From positions 1,759,501-1,823,500 of the forward strand of contig WPIO01000014.1 in assembly GCA_009760855.2 (NCBI GenBank): DNA of 64,000 nucleotides, read 5' to 3'. Below the pieces are notes generated by a model. The model was not told the DNA's origin, did no database searches, and saw only the letters and a list, made by a program, of their open reading frames with translations. The position numbers and the translations under genes were made by a program. Below, one piece after another: positions 12,005-34,828 of the stretch; position 1 is the stretch's first letter, and every line of letters starts with the position of its first letter. The DNA is from Cristatella mucedo. Taxonomy: Eukaryota > Bryozoa > Phylactolaemata > Cristatellidae.

Positions 12005-12178
12005 GCTTCCTTAGAGTAAGCTGCTCACTCTTAATCACCCAGGGTGTGGGTTTGAATCCGGAAGTAGACAATCCTATGTAGCCCACTGCAAGCTGGGTAA
12101 TACCCTTAAGGCTCCTCTGTCATTATAACGGTGAGGCTGCTTGATTAGCCAACCTTTACTGTTGTTTTACAAAACAGT
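12005..12178 (+). repeat. tRNA-derived SINE, divergent copy
   Basis: B-box-like GTGTGGGTTTGAATCC near 12045, then CCACTGCAAG and CTTAAGGCTCCTCTGTC as in the main SINE. Confidence 0.6.
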
Positions 12179-12356
12179 TGTTGTTTTCACTTGAATGGTA
12201 GCAATCTTCCTTAGACTAAACTGCATTAGAACCGTCTTGCCAGTTGTAAGAAAATCTAGCAGCGCTACGAAATTGCTAAGCCTTTTCCTTCAAATCGGGA
12301 GACCCAGCATATCTTCTGAATCATCTGCAAGTAATTCGGAGTCTGTCTCCTGACTT

Positions 12357-12525
12357 TCACTGGGAGTCGTAATGGCTCGCTAGGTAAGGCGGTTGCTTTT
12401 TACGACCTCGTTCCCGAGGTCGTGGGTTCAAATCCAGTGGTGGGCCATCCTTTATCGCCACTAGCCGTAAAGGCTCTTCTGTCGCTATACAAAAAAGGCT
12501 GTTAAATCAGCTCGTATTTTTTTCA
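12357..12525 (+). repeat. tRNA-derived SINE with 7-bp target duplication
   Basis: Flanked by CTGACTT at 12350-12356 and 12526-12532. Contains A-box-like TGGCTCGCTAGG, B-box-like GTGGGTTCAAATCC and the tail CTGTTAAATCAGCT plus T-rich end. It interrupts LINE-A coding sequence, so it is younger than that copy. Confidence 0.88.
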
Positions 12526-12869
12526 CTGACTTATCGCTAGATGACATCAGCTCTACAGCTAAGGGTCGTCAGTAGTGAACGTCGAAACGGCTAAACTGCT
12601 CAAATGACCACATTGACCTGAACGGGCCTCCCATCCACCAGCATATCGACTTCAAGTTTTTGTACGTCACGATTAGGCTGCTTCATTCTCTTGCTCCGCA
12701 ATGCGTATTCAAAATACTGGCTACTAAGGCTGGACATTGTACCACCACTTTTCTGGCTTGAGTCGTTTAGCTACGCCACTAACCAGTCTGACATCGTGCT
12801 GAGATAATGTCTTTCGTTCGTATGCTCTCAAAGCCCAAAAATCACTCCCAGCTGATACAATCGGGTACG

Positions 12870-12982
12870 GGCACCAAAATCTTCTTGGGCTTTAAGTGAG
12901 CTGTGAGAAGCTGTCCAATGAAACACCCACCTAGTAATTGTGGCTAAATGTAGTTACAGATTGTGCTATATTACATTACTGG
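12870..12982 (+). repeat. LINE-B 3' tail fragment
   Basis: GGGCACCAAAATC, GGCTTTAAGTGAGCTGT and TTACATTACTGG match the end of LINE-B copies. Confidence 0.55.
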
Positions 12983-13570
12983 AGTTGTGTCGCTGTTTCT
13001 TCCGGAAGACCTGCAACAAAAGCGAATTAGAGAAAGTCGCCAGCTTTGAAACCAGCTATTTCTAACTCAGGTGCAATGGAAACACGTCCACATTTCGCGT
13101 GCAGCACAGAAAATCCTCCGACGAGCAGCGCTGCCAGTTTATTCTAATACAGACGGAGCTACGGTGGAAGAGCGGCCCTCTGAGCTCCTCTGGCTAACGC
13201 CTCCCTTTCAGACCTGCCCTCCTGTGACTGCCGGGCTTGTCACACCAATCACCGAGCCTGCTAGTATCCGGCATCGATCGAGGGCAGGCATTGCCTGCTT
13301 GCGTGCACAATCCGTCACAGAGCCTCACATAGGCCAGTGCAACCCCGAAACTACACCCCCTCGGCTGAACGGACAGGTCAAATTACCGCCGGAGCCATAT
13401 CTGTAATGCTAAGCGTAAGAGTATACAACAGCCATCGGTCTACAAATTTCTACGCTGCGAATCACATCAAGGCCCGCCGGAAAAATCTGGCTTGCTGCAG
13501 ACGCTGGAGCCAAAAGCACGTTTACTAGTACTAATAGCAGCAGCAGCAACCACCAGCACCAGCAGTAGTA
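12983..13570. other. No recognisable feature; short AGC-rich patch near 13540
   Basis: An open frame of 111 codons on plus (13071) has no recognisable domain. AGCAGCAGCAGC-like repeats lie at 13535-13570. Confidence 0.35.
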
Positions 13571-14163
13571 GCTGAACTGCTGCACCAGTTTCCAGCCTCC
13601 TCGTGTCCTCAGGTTTTCGGTGGGCAATAAAGCTGCTCCATTCCGACGTAAAAGACCGCTGGCGATAGAAGCTTGTGGTGGTCTGCAGGTCCTAAACTTC
13701 GGAACTCACTTCGACATCTCGATATCTACCCTCCTGCTGCTGACTGTAGCACATTATTTCCAGCCGTCCTGAGCTGCTCCTTTCATGATGCTCACTACCT
13801 TAACAGCACTCCTGACTCGGCTACTCTTCTTACTTTCTTTTTGTTGCCTGAGATGAAGTCTGTTGGCTGCCGTGATGGCTCAATAGGTAAGGCGGTTACT
13901 TTTCACCTCTGACCTCTGACCCGTGGTCGTGGGTTCGACTTCGGTGGGCGATCATGTATTGCCACTGTAAGCGGTGGTGATAGCCTTTAAGGCTCATCTG
14001 TCGCAATACAAAAAGCAGCTGTTAAATCAGCTAGTATTTTTAATGCGTGCGTGTCGAAAGCTACTGGGGCTTTGAGTGCACTATGGAAAACTCTCATGCG
14101 TAGCACCTGCTTAATCGTCGTGGCTTTGCGGAGTTACAGACGAGGATGCATTACATTGCATTA
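13571..14163 (+). repeat. LINE-B 3' fragment split by a SINE
   Basis: Matches the C-terminal ORF end (CTGAACTGCTGCACCAGTTT, then PRLWNSL-type sequence) and 3' UTR ending in CATTACATTGCATTAC. A SINE occupies about 13868-14041. Confidence 0.8.
13868..14041 (+). repeat. tRNA-derived SINE
   Basis: GCCGTGATGGCTCAATAGG (A-box region), GTCGTGGGTTCGACTTC (B-box region), GCGGTGGTGATAGCCTTTAA, then GCTGTTAAATCAGCTAGTAT. Confidence 0.85.
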
Positions 14164-17100
14164 CTACCAAACCACCAGTTTCTAGGCTTCCAATTATTTT
14201 GCTATTCCTTGTACAATATCGAACCATTTTGGTAAATAAGTTAATATCCACCAAAAGTCAGGAGCTGGCTTTTAGCTTTTGTTGCTATATCCATTTGTAA
14301 CTTAGGCTGGATCATGCTGGGTCGCTGGTCCTATGAGCTCTGCCGTGCCACGCGAGAGTTTGTGCTTGATGCCAAAGCAGCATATTTTGATGTCAGTGAT
14401 GTGCAGATTCGATGTGCAAGTAAACCATGCACGGCCTCCAACTGTAAGACTGTTGGCAATAGTTTATTTAGTGGGTGTGTATGTTCGTGTTATATCAGCG
14501 AAATTCTTGCTAGTTTGGGCTGTAGGACATCGCATGTAATGTGTAGAGATCTGACTCTCGAAATATGCCATGCGGTACCGACACAGCGTTCGATATCCTG
14601 CACTAACCCCAACACCGTTGTAGAAAAAGCACGTGAATTGCCTGTACACAACAGCTTATATGGCTAGTGACATCCGACAAACTCGTTTAAAAGCTGACAT
14701 GAGTTTGAGACGTCCTCCTGCTCGAGCTGAGTGGCTACTGGCCGTGCGGTGGCAAGGTTGCCTTCACCCGGAAATACGTTTCTCCACACTGCCTCACTGC
14801 CCACAATCACGTAGCAGACAACGAGATTCAAGAACAGCTCCCGAATACTCCGTGGCAAGTAAAGAGCGTCGCTGCAGCATTCGCTCGCTGGTGGTGCCAT
14901 GGCTCTATAGCGAACACGATGAAAGGCTAGGCAACAGCTGCTCTCCATCTTGATCCTGAAATTCATTCTAGATGGCTTTGCACTTAATTATCTTGTGGTT
15001 TGAAGCCTTCTCAACAGCATCCTCTTTGCTTTCAAATGGACTAGTGGCCCTAAGGAGATGTAGAGAAGACCCGTCGTCAACAACTGGGTCCGGCTGTAGA
15101 GGGCTGTTGCTATGCTCGATGCAAGTGTCAATCGTCACAAGCTGTCACACGTTTAGTTGTAGGGCGGGAAACAAACTGATTCAGGAAAAGGTCACGCCAA
15201 GCCGTTAGCATATCAATGGCTGGAATGGTCGGTCTCCTGCTTATTCACCTAATGTCGGCTAAACTGCAGGGCTATGCTAACTGATTGCATCCCAACAACT
15301 CAGAACATCGGAGCCTGGCCGCAAGTGAGTCGTTATGGTTCAGCAGGAGCAACTTTGGCTCTCTCTCCAGGTAATCCCAGACCTTCCACTAAACATTCGC
15401 CTCAGCTCCACAGTCCAAACTCAACAATGCACGTGATCACGACACGAGGTTCCACGGTCGACAGGTGGTGAGGCAGTGTCCTCACGGACAAGTCTCTATC
15501 TAGATTAGAACCATATCCAAATCCTAGCGTTCCAAAACGGCAAGGTGACGCTAAGCCCCAACACAGCTGCAATTGAGGGCTATTAGTCTAGCCGATCATC
15601 ACGCGTCCGACCTGACCGTCCAGACAGTCCTGCGTCTAGTGTTGCTCTGTTCGTCTTACGCCTTCTTTCTTCATCAGCTCAGCTTATTCTTGTCCGATCC
15701 GACTCCGCGAGTCAGCTAGGTCGTCTAGTCCAAGATCGAATTTCTTTGAAACGGTCTAGCGGCTTTACTGCTAACCGTACAAGGTCGCAGGCTGTTGTCT
15801 TTCCGTGTACGCCCAACTGTCGCTAGAGGGGGCTTGACGTCCATGGGGCGTACTACCTCCGGATATTAGTCACACTTGGCTGATCGCGACAGCTCAGTCG
15901 TTCACAAGCAGCAGTGGTTACTTGGCCAGCCCTGTGGCCCACGACTTCAACTAACTTTCTCGCTCGTCAAGCGGCTCATTTCCTTTCCGTGCTGACGGTA
16001 CATTTGAATGCTCGCGTTTTGCATGGACTTTTCCTGGTTCGAATTATGGCTCGAAGGCTCATCTCTTCAGCTAATCTACCCCGGCAACGCTGTTAGCTCG
16101 TCCGATTGCTTTGCATGCTTGCCTGCCTGTGCATGATTCAGTGCATGATACAAATCAGGGTTCCTGGCCAGCGGCTAAGCAAGCATTATACCTGTGTGCT
16201 ATCGCATGCTAGCCCAAGCAGTGGTATGTAGCTTGCGATTAATTTTGGTTATTGCTTCTCTTACTGTGAAGCACCTGGGTAGAGATTTTTAGTGCTATGC
16301 AACAGACTTTGTTTTTAATTATCATTAGTTTGAAGTGAAAAGACTATGCGTGATGTCTTACCGGGAATCTGTTTCGGTGCTGGCCTAGCCTGATCTGGCC
16401 TGCTTTTACCAGTTCAACTACTTTTCCCTAACCCCGTCCGAGGCTCTTTAATTTTTAAATAGAGAGCGAGTCAGCTCTACCCTCAGAAAATTTAGTCGCG
16501 AGCGATCTGGATTGATAGATAGAGAAACTCCGCACAGAAGCGTCATATGCATAAGTCAAGTAACAATTTATTATTTGAATAAAAAGGGCCGGCAAAAAAA
16601 AGAAATAAAACAAATAAAGTTGCTCAATAATGCCACAATTTGCTCAAACAGCTAAGTCTGACATTTCATTCTTTTCATCATCTTCATTCATCATCATCTT
16701 TTCATTCATCTTCATTCTTTCTAAGCCTGAATTTTACTGAAACAGATCGGCTTCTGATGTAAGTCGAAAAGCTATCGTGGCCGCTTGTCTATATCATACC
16801 TTAAACGTTCTATGGGTTCGGATCAAGCGACTACGTGGGTCTCTGGATCAGCACGACAAAAGATTCGTAAAAAAATGTTCTTTATTCAAGTTGCTGTGGG
16901 TCAAGCAAGTTGAAACTCCCAAGCTGAAATATTTTGCTGGAGATGGTTATATCTGACAGCAAGAGAACGACCCCCTTTTGGTTTATCGGGAAATATAGCC
17001 GTAAACACATGCACCGGAAGTGATTACTCTGACAGCTTGGATGCTTTAATCACCATTTGGGTACTATCTAAGGGCTACCCTCTGCCTGCTGTTTCCATTC

Positions 17101-17450
17101 GTTAAAAAGCATTCAAGAGTGAAAAAAACTCAAAAGTTCAAGTCCCATAGATCCCCTTAGATGTGGAAACAGGCGATTCCCAAATACATTCGAGTCGAGG
17201 AGAGAGGGACACATCAGAGCTGACTAGGGGGAACAACCAGTCTTTTTAGAAGGTATATCCTTGTAAAAGATAAATCTTGCCATCTTGTGGAGAGACATTA
17301 GCCCTTGGAAGGAGAGAAAAATCAGCCCTTGTAAGCGTTGGCTGAGCCAGGATTTTTATTGGGGGGGGGGACAAGACCTGCAAACAAATTTTACGTAGGA
17401 AGAAAGACTGCATTAGTTTTAAATAGACTTGGTCAGACCTACAATTAATG
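14164..17450. other. Largest unassigned stretch; LINE-A-like tail at 16255-16325
   Basis: Several open frames (for example 14314-14667 plus, 117 codons) show no motif I recognise. A weak plus-strand LINE-A tail is at 16255-16325. At 17339-17400 lies GGCTGAGCCAGGATTTTTA with a G-run, repeated at 61524-61575. TCATC-rich low-complexity sequence is at 16670-16730. Confidence 0.4.
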
Positions 17451-17454
17451 AAAC

Positions 17455-17525
17455 CTGCTTTCAGAGAACTAAATCTCTTGCTAGGCACTATAAATTAGCT
17501 GTAAAAGAGACATGTCAACATCAGT
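17455..17525 (-). repeat. LINE-A 3' tail fragment
   Basis: TCAGAGAACTAAATCTCTTG and the following CTAGGCACTATAAATTAGCTG match the complement of the LINE-A hairpin tail. Confidence 0.55.
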
Positions 17526-17677
17526 GCAGCACTTTGTGACTACGTTCAAGCAGTATGCCTTACACTATCTAAGCCACCTTTACTCCGTGTTTGGGCTTTG
17601 CTACTTTCACAGGACCACCGGAGGACTAAAATACGAATAACTGCACCCGGCATTTTTTCCCTTGCTTATTTCACGTA

Positions 17678-17800
17678 ATAGCCCAGGTAGTAAACTGTTC
17701 GCTCTTCACGACCGATGTCGTAGGGTTTGAACCCGCCTGAGAGCGATCCTTTATTGGCAACTGCAAGTGGTAGTGATAGCCGTTACTCGTCTGCAGCTGG
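17678..17800 (+). repeat. tRNA-derived SINE, 3'-truncated
   Basis: GCCCAGGTAGTAAACTG, CACGACCGATGTCGTAGGG, TTTGAACCCGCC (B box) and CAACTGCAAGTGGTAGTGAT. It ends abruptly in a LINE-A-like fragment (17797-17870). Confidence 0.65.
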
Positions 17801-18269
17801 TGCATAATTCGGAAGTTCATTTAGTCTGCCGTTCACTGCCTAACGGCATATCACAAAACTTCTTTCTAAACTTTGCAGGCTTGTTATCAAGCATGGGGTC
17901 TATTTGATTTCAAGATCCCCTGTCAGGCTCACGTGTCACAGCTGTCGGTTTCACCAGCCCCTCCAGCCCACCAAAAACCCGAGCTCCTCCCGTGCGCCCT
18001 CGCACTTCCTGCTCATCAGTTTCTTGTCATCAACCAGCCGTCTCTTGCACTAAATTTGGATCATTTTTGCGATCAAGCCTTTCATTGATGCCTGCGAAAG
18101 TAACGAAATCGCTTTCAGCTTATGTCATTATGGGCCATGAGCTTACATTATTGCAGTGTCAGTTGAAGAAGCATCCGTCCCCGTCAATTTTCTATTCCAC
18201 TCAGCTGGTGTGTCTTTTTTCTTTTCTGCTTTTCGCCAATACCTGTAATTGATTTACTGCGAGTTACTG

Positions 18270-20215
18270 GCCAGATGTACTGCTAAAAAGTGGACCGAAG
18301 TGTCTGGTTTCCTGTAACACGCTAGCTCAAGACCCTATACCTTCATCTCTGTGGTCTTCACTTGCAGACCAACTTGGCCCTGCCATAACCAAGATTTGTA
18401 ATGCTTCACTGAGAAAAGGGGTCGTCCCCAAGTCCTTCCAATCGGCAATCGTTAGACCCTTACTTAAAAAGCCTGGATTAGACAGAGAGGTCCTTGCAAA
18501 CTATCGCCCTGTTTCCCTTATTCTTTCTTGTCAAAGATTCTTGAAAAAATTGTTGCTAAGCAGCTGGTTGAACATATTGAAAAGAATGAAATATCAGAAG
18601 CATTTCAATCAGGATTCAAGAGGCAGCACTCCATTGAAACTGCTCTCCTCCGTGTTAACAATGACATTCTACGTGGCAATGACGACGGGAATGTCAATGC
18701 CCTAGCTCTGCTAGATCTGTCTGCTGCCTTTGAAACCATTGATCACGGTGTTCTGCTTGAACGATTGAGAACAACAATCGGTCTGGCAGACGAAGCACTA
18801 GCGTGATTTAAATCGCACTTGTCTGATAAATAAATAAATAAATCCTAGCTGATTAAGCAGCCTCCTTTTGTATAGCGACAGAAGAGCCTTTATGGATATC
18901 ACCACCGCTTGCAGTGGTGATAAAGAATCGCCCACCGCAGGAATCGAACCCACGACCTCGAGACCGAGGTCGTGAAAGCAACCGCCTTACCTAGTGTGCC
19001 ATCACGTCTGATCGTGTTCGATCCGTGTCGTGTGGGGGTCAGGTCTCACACACGAGAAGGGTCACCTGTGGAGTCTCTCAAGGGTCTGTACTCGGTCCCT
19101 TGCTGTTCTCCATTTATACACAACCTCTCGCAAAAGTGATTAAGGCTCGTGGAGTAGGATATCACTTTCATGCTAATGATACTCAGTTATAGTTGTCATT
19201 CAAACCGTCGGAATATGCTGCAGAAACTAAAAATGTGACGCTTGCCTTGCCGATATTCGATTCTGGATGTCTGAAAACTTCCTGAAATTAAATGACGATA
19301 ACACCGAACTACTGCTCATAGCACACCCTAAGCGTGTGGCTGGATTAAAAGGCTTTGCTCTTCTAATAGGTGATGTTGTTGTGCGACCATCACCAAGTGC
19401 TCGAAATTTAGGTGTCGTTTTCGACAGCTACCTAAACTTTAAAAGTTTCATTCAGTAGACTGCTTCTGCAGCTAGCCATCACGTCCGATCCCTATAAAAG
19501 ATTAGGAGCTCTCTTCCACAGTGGCTTGCAAAAAATTTAACTAGCTCCTTAGTTCGGTCTCGACTTGATTATTGCAATTCCCTATTGGCTGGGCTACCAA
19601 AAAAGGCTAATAGGCCACTGCAGCTGGCTATGAATATGGCTGCAAGGCTGGTCTTCAAGTCCCAGCGGTTTGAGCACGTGTTACCTCTGCTGAAAGAGCT
19701 AGGATGATTGCCGGTTGAGCAAAGGATACAGAGCAAAGTTCTTACGCTGACCCACAAGGCCCGCCACGGCTTAGCTCCTTCGTACCTAGCTGAACTGCTG
19801 CACCAGTTTCAGCCTGTTCTCGCTCTCAGTTCCTGTGTGGACAATAAATTAGCTGTCCCATTCCTCCGCTTAAAGACCGTTGGCGACAGAAGCTTTAGAT
19901 CTGCAGGTCCTAGACTGTGGAACTCGCTTCCACAATTCTTACGCAACGACAACTACTCTACTACTGCCGACTATGGCTCATCCTTTTCAGTGGTTCTGAG
20001 CTGCTACTTCCATGCTACTTACTACCTCAACTGATCTCCTGACTCTGCTATGCTTCCCACATTCTCTTTGTTGCTTGAGACGAAGTATGTCGGCTACCAA
20101 ATGCGTAGCGAAAGCCGCTTAGGCTGTGAGTGGGCTATACAAAACTCTTCTTCGTAACACCCACATGGTCTTTATGACTCTGCGGAGTTACAGACGGAGA
20201 TACATAGCATGGTAC
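18270..20215 (+). repeat. LINE-B, longest copy, with SINE insertion
   Basis: Defective CR1/L2-type reverse transcriptase. In order: RPLLKKPGLD, ANYRPVSLI, SKILEKIVAKQLVEHI, HSIETALLRV, LALLDLSAAFETIDH, a degenerate active site (HANDTQL instead of YADDTQL), [37 protein letters not shown] and RSAGPRLWNSLPQFL, then 3' UTR. Stops and frameshifts break it. A SINE is inserted at 18828-19005. Confidence 0.9.
18828..19005 (-). repeat. tRNA-derived SINE with 7-bp target duplication
   Basis: Flanked by GTCTGAT at 18821-18827 and 19006-19012. On minus: TGGCACACTAGGTAAGG (A box), GTCGTGGGTTCGATTCC (B box), GGTGGTGATA and an (ATTT)n end. It interrupts LINE-B between the RT segments. Confidence 0.92.
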
Positions 20216-20443
20216 TTGTTTTCTGATGCATGATTTTCTTAGCATGATATTTTGCATCTCAATAACCCCAGGATATTGATTCTCGTTGAGTGATTTTCAA
20301 AAGAATCTGGAGATAAGGCATTCTGCTCTAATACGCCACTAGACAGAAAACTTAATGTAACCATGGCGACTCACTATTTGACTTGTTTTTCAGTCAGACC
20401 CATAACGAATTGAAAAGACGGCGAATGAACTATTTACATCCCG

Positions 20444-20560
20444 GCAACCCGACAAAATAGCCACTATCAAAATAGCCAGGACAAAATAGCTCTGACAAAA
20501 TAGCCCAATGTGATTAAGATCGACTGAATAGCCCCGACAAAAACACCCAGTAATTAAAAA
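20444..20560 (+). repeat. Degenerate tandem GACAAAATAGCC repeat
   Basis: Six recognisable units at about 20451, 20464, 20480, 20493, 20522 and 20536, spaced 13-29 bp. Function unknown. Confidence 0.7.
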
Positions 20561-20892
20561 AATATTTGTGCAAATATGTTATACCGCGGTTAGCTATAAC
20601 ATGGAACATATTATATTACGATTATGAAAAATAAATTTTTAAAACGTTTTATTTAAAATGTTAAAAAGTGAAAATGTATAAAAAATCCTATTCTAAAGAA
20701 TAAAAAATACAGTCACTTCCCGGCTTGAAACTTTGAGATACGAACTCGGCTACAGTTACACGCACAAAATTGCAAATAAAATGTTATCCAAGAAAACAAA
20801 GCTACAAGCAGTAGAGAGAAAATGATGCCTGATAGCATCGAAACGTGTCGTATTAGAGCGTATCCTATACCATTCTCAACTTATGAAAATTT

Positions 20893-22447
20893 GACTTACG
20901 CGCTTATTCACTCAGGATTCAAGCCACACCACTCCTTTGAGACTGCTCTCCTTCGTGTAATATGCGACATAGTATTCAGCAAATATCGATATAATGGGTA
21001 TGTTATTGCCCTGCTGGATCTATCAGCTGCGTTTGACACCGTCGATCACGATGTCCTATTAAAAATATAGAGAACAATTATTGGTCTGACAGACGAAGCA
21101 CTGCCGTGTTTCAAATCGTTCTTGCTAGATCTTGATCAGTCCGCGTCGTCTGGCGGTTAAGTCTTAGCCAGCAGTCGCCTGCAAAGTTCCGTAAGGGTCC
21201 ATTCTCGGTACATAGACATGCTTCATTTACAGCGAGCCTCAGGAAAAAAGTGATTCGGGCTCATGGGATCGGCTATCACTTCTATGCTGACGATACCAAG
21301 CTTCGTTCATCGGAATCGGCTGTGGGGGATTTACTGATTGCTTGTCTTGCAGATATTCGATCCTGACGTCGGACAATGCCCTCAAACTAGATGAGGATGA
21401 AATCGAACTCCTCCTGTTCACAGGACACCCCAATCGTACGATTGGACTTGACTTTGCTAGGCCCACTAGGTAAGTCGGTTGCTTTTCACTACCTCGCTCC
21501 CGAGGTCGTGGGTTCGAATTCTGAGGCGGGCGGTCCTTTATTGCCAACTGCAAGCGGTGGTGATGACAGCCTTTAAGGCTTTTCTTCTGCCGCCATACAA
21601 AAAGAGGCTGTTAAATCAGCTGGTTTTTTCTCAGAACTCAGGCGTGCTCTGTGATAGCTGCTTTTAGTTGGAAAGCTTGTTTAAGGAGAATACATATATA
21701 GCCATTACGTTCGATCCTTGTCTAAGAATGTGGACTGCCTATCCGTGGCTTGCCAAACATTTAACTAGCTACATTGTTCTGTCTTTGCTGGACTACCGAA
21801 ATTCAGTAATGGCTAGGGCTTCCCAAAAAAAAAGCCACCAAGCCTCTGCAGCTATGATACATGTGTTTGCAGGTTAGCAAGGTTTGTCAGCAAATCCTTA
21901 AGTTTCAGCCACGCGCCTCCTTTGCTGAAGGGCCTCTTTTGCTGAAGGATCCGCCATGGCCCTCTCTTGATCAACGGATACACAGCGAAATTCTTACTGT
22001 GAACCACAAGGCCAGCCATGACTTGGCTTCTTCACACCTAGCAGAACGGCTGCACCAGTTTTAGCCTCTGCATGTCCTGCGATCCTCTACGGACAGTAAA
22101 TTAGCTTTTCCATTCTTACGTTTACAGGTTGTTGGCAACTAAAGCTTTTGCTGTGGCAGTCTTAGACTGGGAACTCACTTTCACATAGGACGTCATGGCG
22201 TCTCTCCGTCTACACACTGTCTCGAATCTTTTCCTACCCCCCTGAGCTGCCATTTCAAACTACCCACTTCATCGACAGCCGTCCTGACTCAGCTAGGTTT
22301 CTCAGTTTCTTTTCGTCGTGCGAGATTAAGTCTGTTTGGCCACCGTATAGGCACCAAAACCGCTCAGGCTTTAGGTGGGCTGTAGAATACACTCCTATAG
22401 AAAACATTCACTTCGTCAATGTGGATTTACAGAAGGACATATTACAA
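20893..22447 (+). repeat. LINE-B copy, decayed, with SINE insertion
   Basis: Retains HHSFETALLRV, IALLDLSAAFDTVDHDVLL and HFYADDT, then later LDYRNSVMA and 3' UTR. Many stops. A SINE sits at about 21446-21628. Confidence 0.85.
21446..21628 (+). repeat. tRNA-derived SINE
   Basis: TAGGCCCACTAGGTAAGTCG (A-box region), GAGGTCGTGGGTTCGAATTC (B box), GCAAGCGGTGGTGATGACAG and GAGGCTGTTAAATCAGCTGG. Confidence 0.88.
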
Positions 22448-23547
22448 CTAACATCAATCCTAGTAAGCTACAGCTTGCCGAATGAGTCTACTTTAAATTA
22501 AGGCAAGTGTATAAACATGGTCCCTAGCCAAACAATTATCATGCCGAATTTGGCAGGCTAAAGGTTCTACAGCCAAAGACGTGCTGTATGACTGGCCCGT
22601 TATTTGAAACCACAAGCATCCGTAAGTACCACAACTCGTAAGGCTTATATGTAAACGCAAGCTATTTCTCGTTACCTTAGCCTTTGCCTGTGTTCTTAGC
22701 TATTAGCCTACAAGTCCTTTGTCTGAACGATTACTAAAGTGGCCACTCCATTCAAACTCTTTGGGTATCGATGCTGAAGACCATTTTTACTAACACCCAC
22801 TTACCATGATTGAGTGGATATCCGGTCATAGAGTGCACTTAATGAATGAATGACCTTCTTGAAGGAGCTACTACAGACTTAATTAACTCGTGCTTTTAGC
22901 ACAGCAGTTTACACACAATTATATCAAAATACACACATCACGTATGCAACAACAGGCAGTCACAAGACTCTACTGGACCTGGGTGCAACTCTTTTTGACT
23001 TTTGGAAAATAAGACGACCTCAACAAAGTAAGCAACTTATCTAAACGCATGTGCCTGGTTCATGCGATGGCAATGGCAGTTGAGTAACACAGCAGGCATG
23101 ATGCCAGCATGGTAAAAAGAAAGCATAATATAAGATGCCAGCACAGAAATAAAAAATACTAGGTGACATCATGGTTAAAGACAAGTTATTTTTTCCAACC
23201 AAATGCTCACAGGGTATTGTGTCAAAGTAAAACGAGAAAACACTAGGGAGGTGCCTCTTTCAGTGTAAAATGACTCACGGAGACAGTAGCAAACGTTTAC
23301 TGATCGGAAAGCAAACAAATGAAATGCCATGAGCCTCAAATACTATAGAGAGGCTAACAGCCACCATTGACCGGGTGATGCAGGTCACAAATACGGCTAT
23401 CCACCACCTGTTTCAGCATAACTGGACATGATCGCTACGTCTAAAAATCTAACACTGTAATAAAGCAGCCCATTATGTTGCAGTGCTATCAAGTTATCTG
23501 GCTAGTTCCTTCGGCGCTCATCCTCGTCCTCGTCACCGGATAGCAGC
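22448..23547. other. HPD 3' flank, partner of the relic copy
   Basis: No gene. From about 22680 it matches 6412-7430 in order. A canonical AATAAA for HPD is not visible on minus; at the place where the relic copy has one (complement of 7039-7044) the HPD side reads AATAAC (near 23185-23190). Confidence 0.55.
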
Positions 23548-34497
<10,950 letters not shown>

Positions 34498-34681
34498 AGT
34501 GATGCGAAACCCCCTAGGTAGTACACGAGCGACGACGGCCGGCAGTGGAGGCAGATTTGCTTAACCAATGGCAGCTGCGCGAGATCCTGCCATGCCTCCG
34601 ACGCCAGCCAATCAGTGGTCGCTTAGCCCGTCAGACCTCAGCGGAAGGAGCTGTCAAGCTGGCTGGACTTCATCGTTCGGC
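34498..34681. promoter_or_regulatory. Candidate bidirectional promoter of HPD and the SDR gene
   Basis: 184 bp separate the two divergent start codons. The gap contains two CCAAT boxes in the plus orientation, at 34565-34569 and 34608-34612 (the second in the NF-Y-like context GCCAATCA), and several CpG pairs. I see no TATA box. Closely paired divergent TATA-less promoters with CCAAT boxes are a known animal arrangement. Shared regulation is an inference. Part of this stretch must be 5' UTR of both genes. Confidence 0.6.
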
Positions 34682-34828
34682 ATGGCTCAACAATTTGTTA
34701 AAGCCCGTACGGTATTAGTCACTGGAGCCAATCGCGGTTTGGGTCTAACGTTTGTCTCAAAGTTACTGAGTCAACCTTCGCCGCCAACTCATTTGATATG
34801 TTGTTGCCGAAATCCGGATCGAGCAGAT
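34682..34828 (+). CDS. SDR coding exon 1
   Basis: 49 codons with [20 protein letters not shown], the cofactor-binding loop and [10 protein letters not shown], the usual end of the second Rossmann strand where NADP(H) preference is set by the Arg. The donor is GTAAGT. Confidence 0.9.

Larger units (their letters stand above)
11875..12869 (+). repeat. Strongly decayed LINE-A copy split by two SINEs
   Basis: Fragments such as the one near 12290-12350 still translate to an IG.PSISSES.ASN.ESV pattern matching [18 protein letters not shown] of good copies. SINEs sit at about 12005-12178 and 12357-12525. The end near 12750-12860 matches the [11 protein letters not shown] segment. Confidence 0.6.

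Noticed and set aside
12357-12525. tRNA genes at this and about ten similar loci with A and B boxes
   Set aside because: No cloverleaf closes, the sequence continues into a common non-tRNA body and tail, and copies are dispersed with target duplications. They are SINEs.
14314-14667. 117-codon plus frame starting MLGRWSYELC
   Set aside because: No recognisable domain, and overlapping frames on both strands are equally open.
34568-34681. Upstream in-frame ATG at 34568 as SDR start
   Set aside because: It adds a low-complexity segment not seen in the family and lies on a CCAAT box; 34682 sits right before the Rossmann strand.
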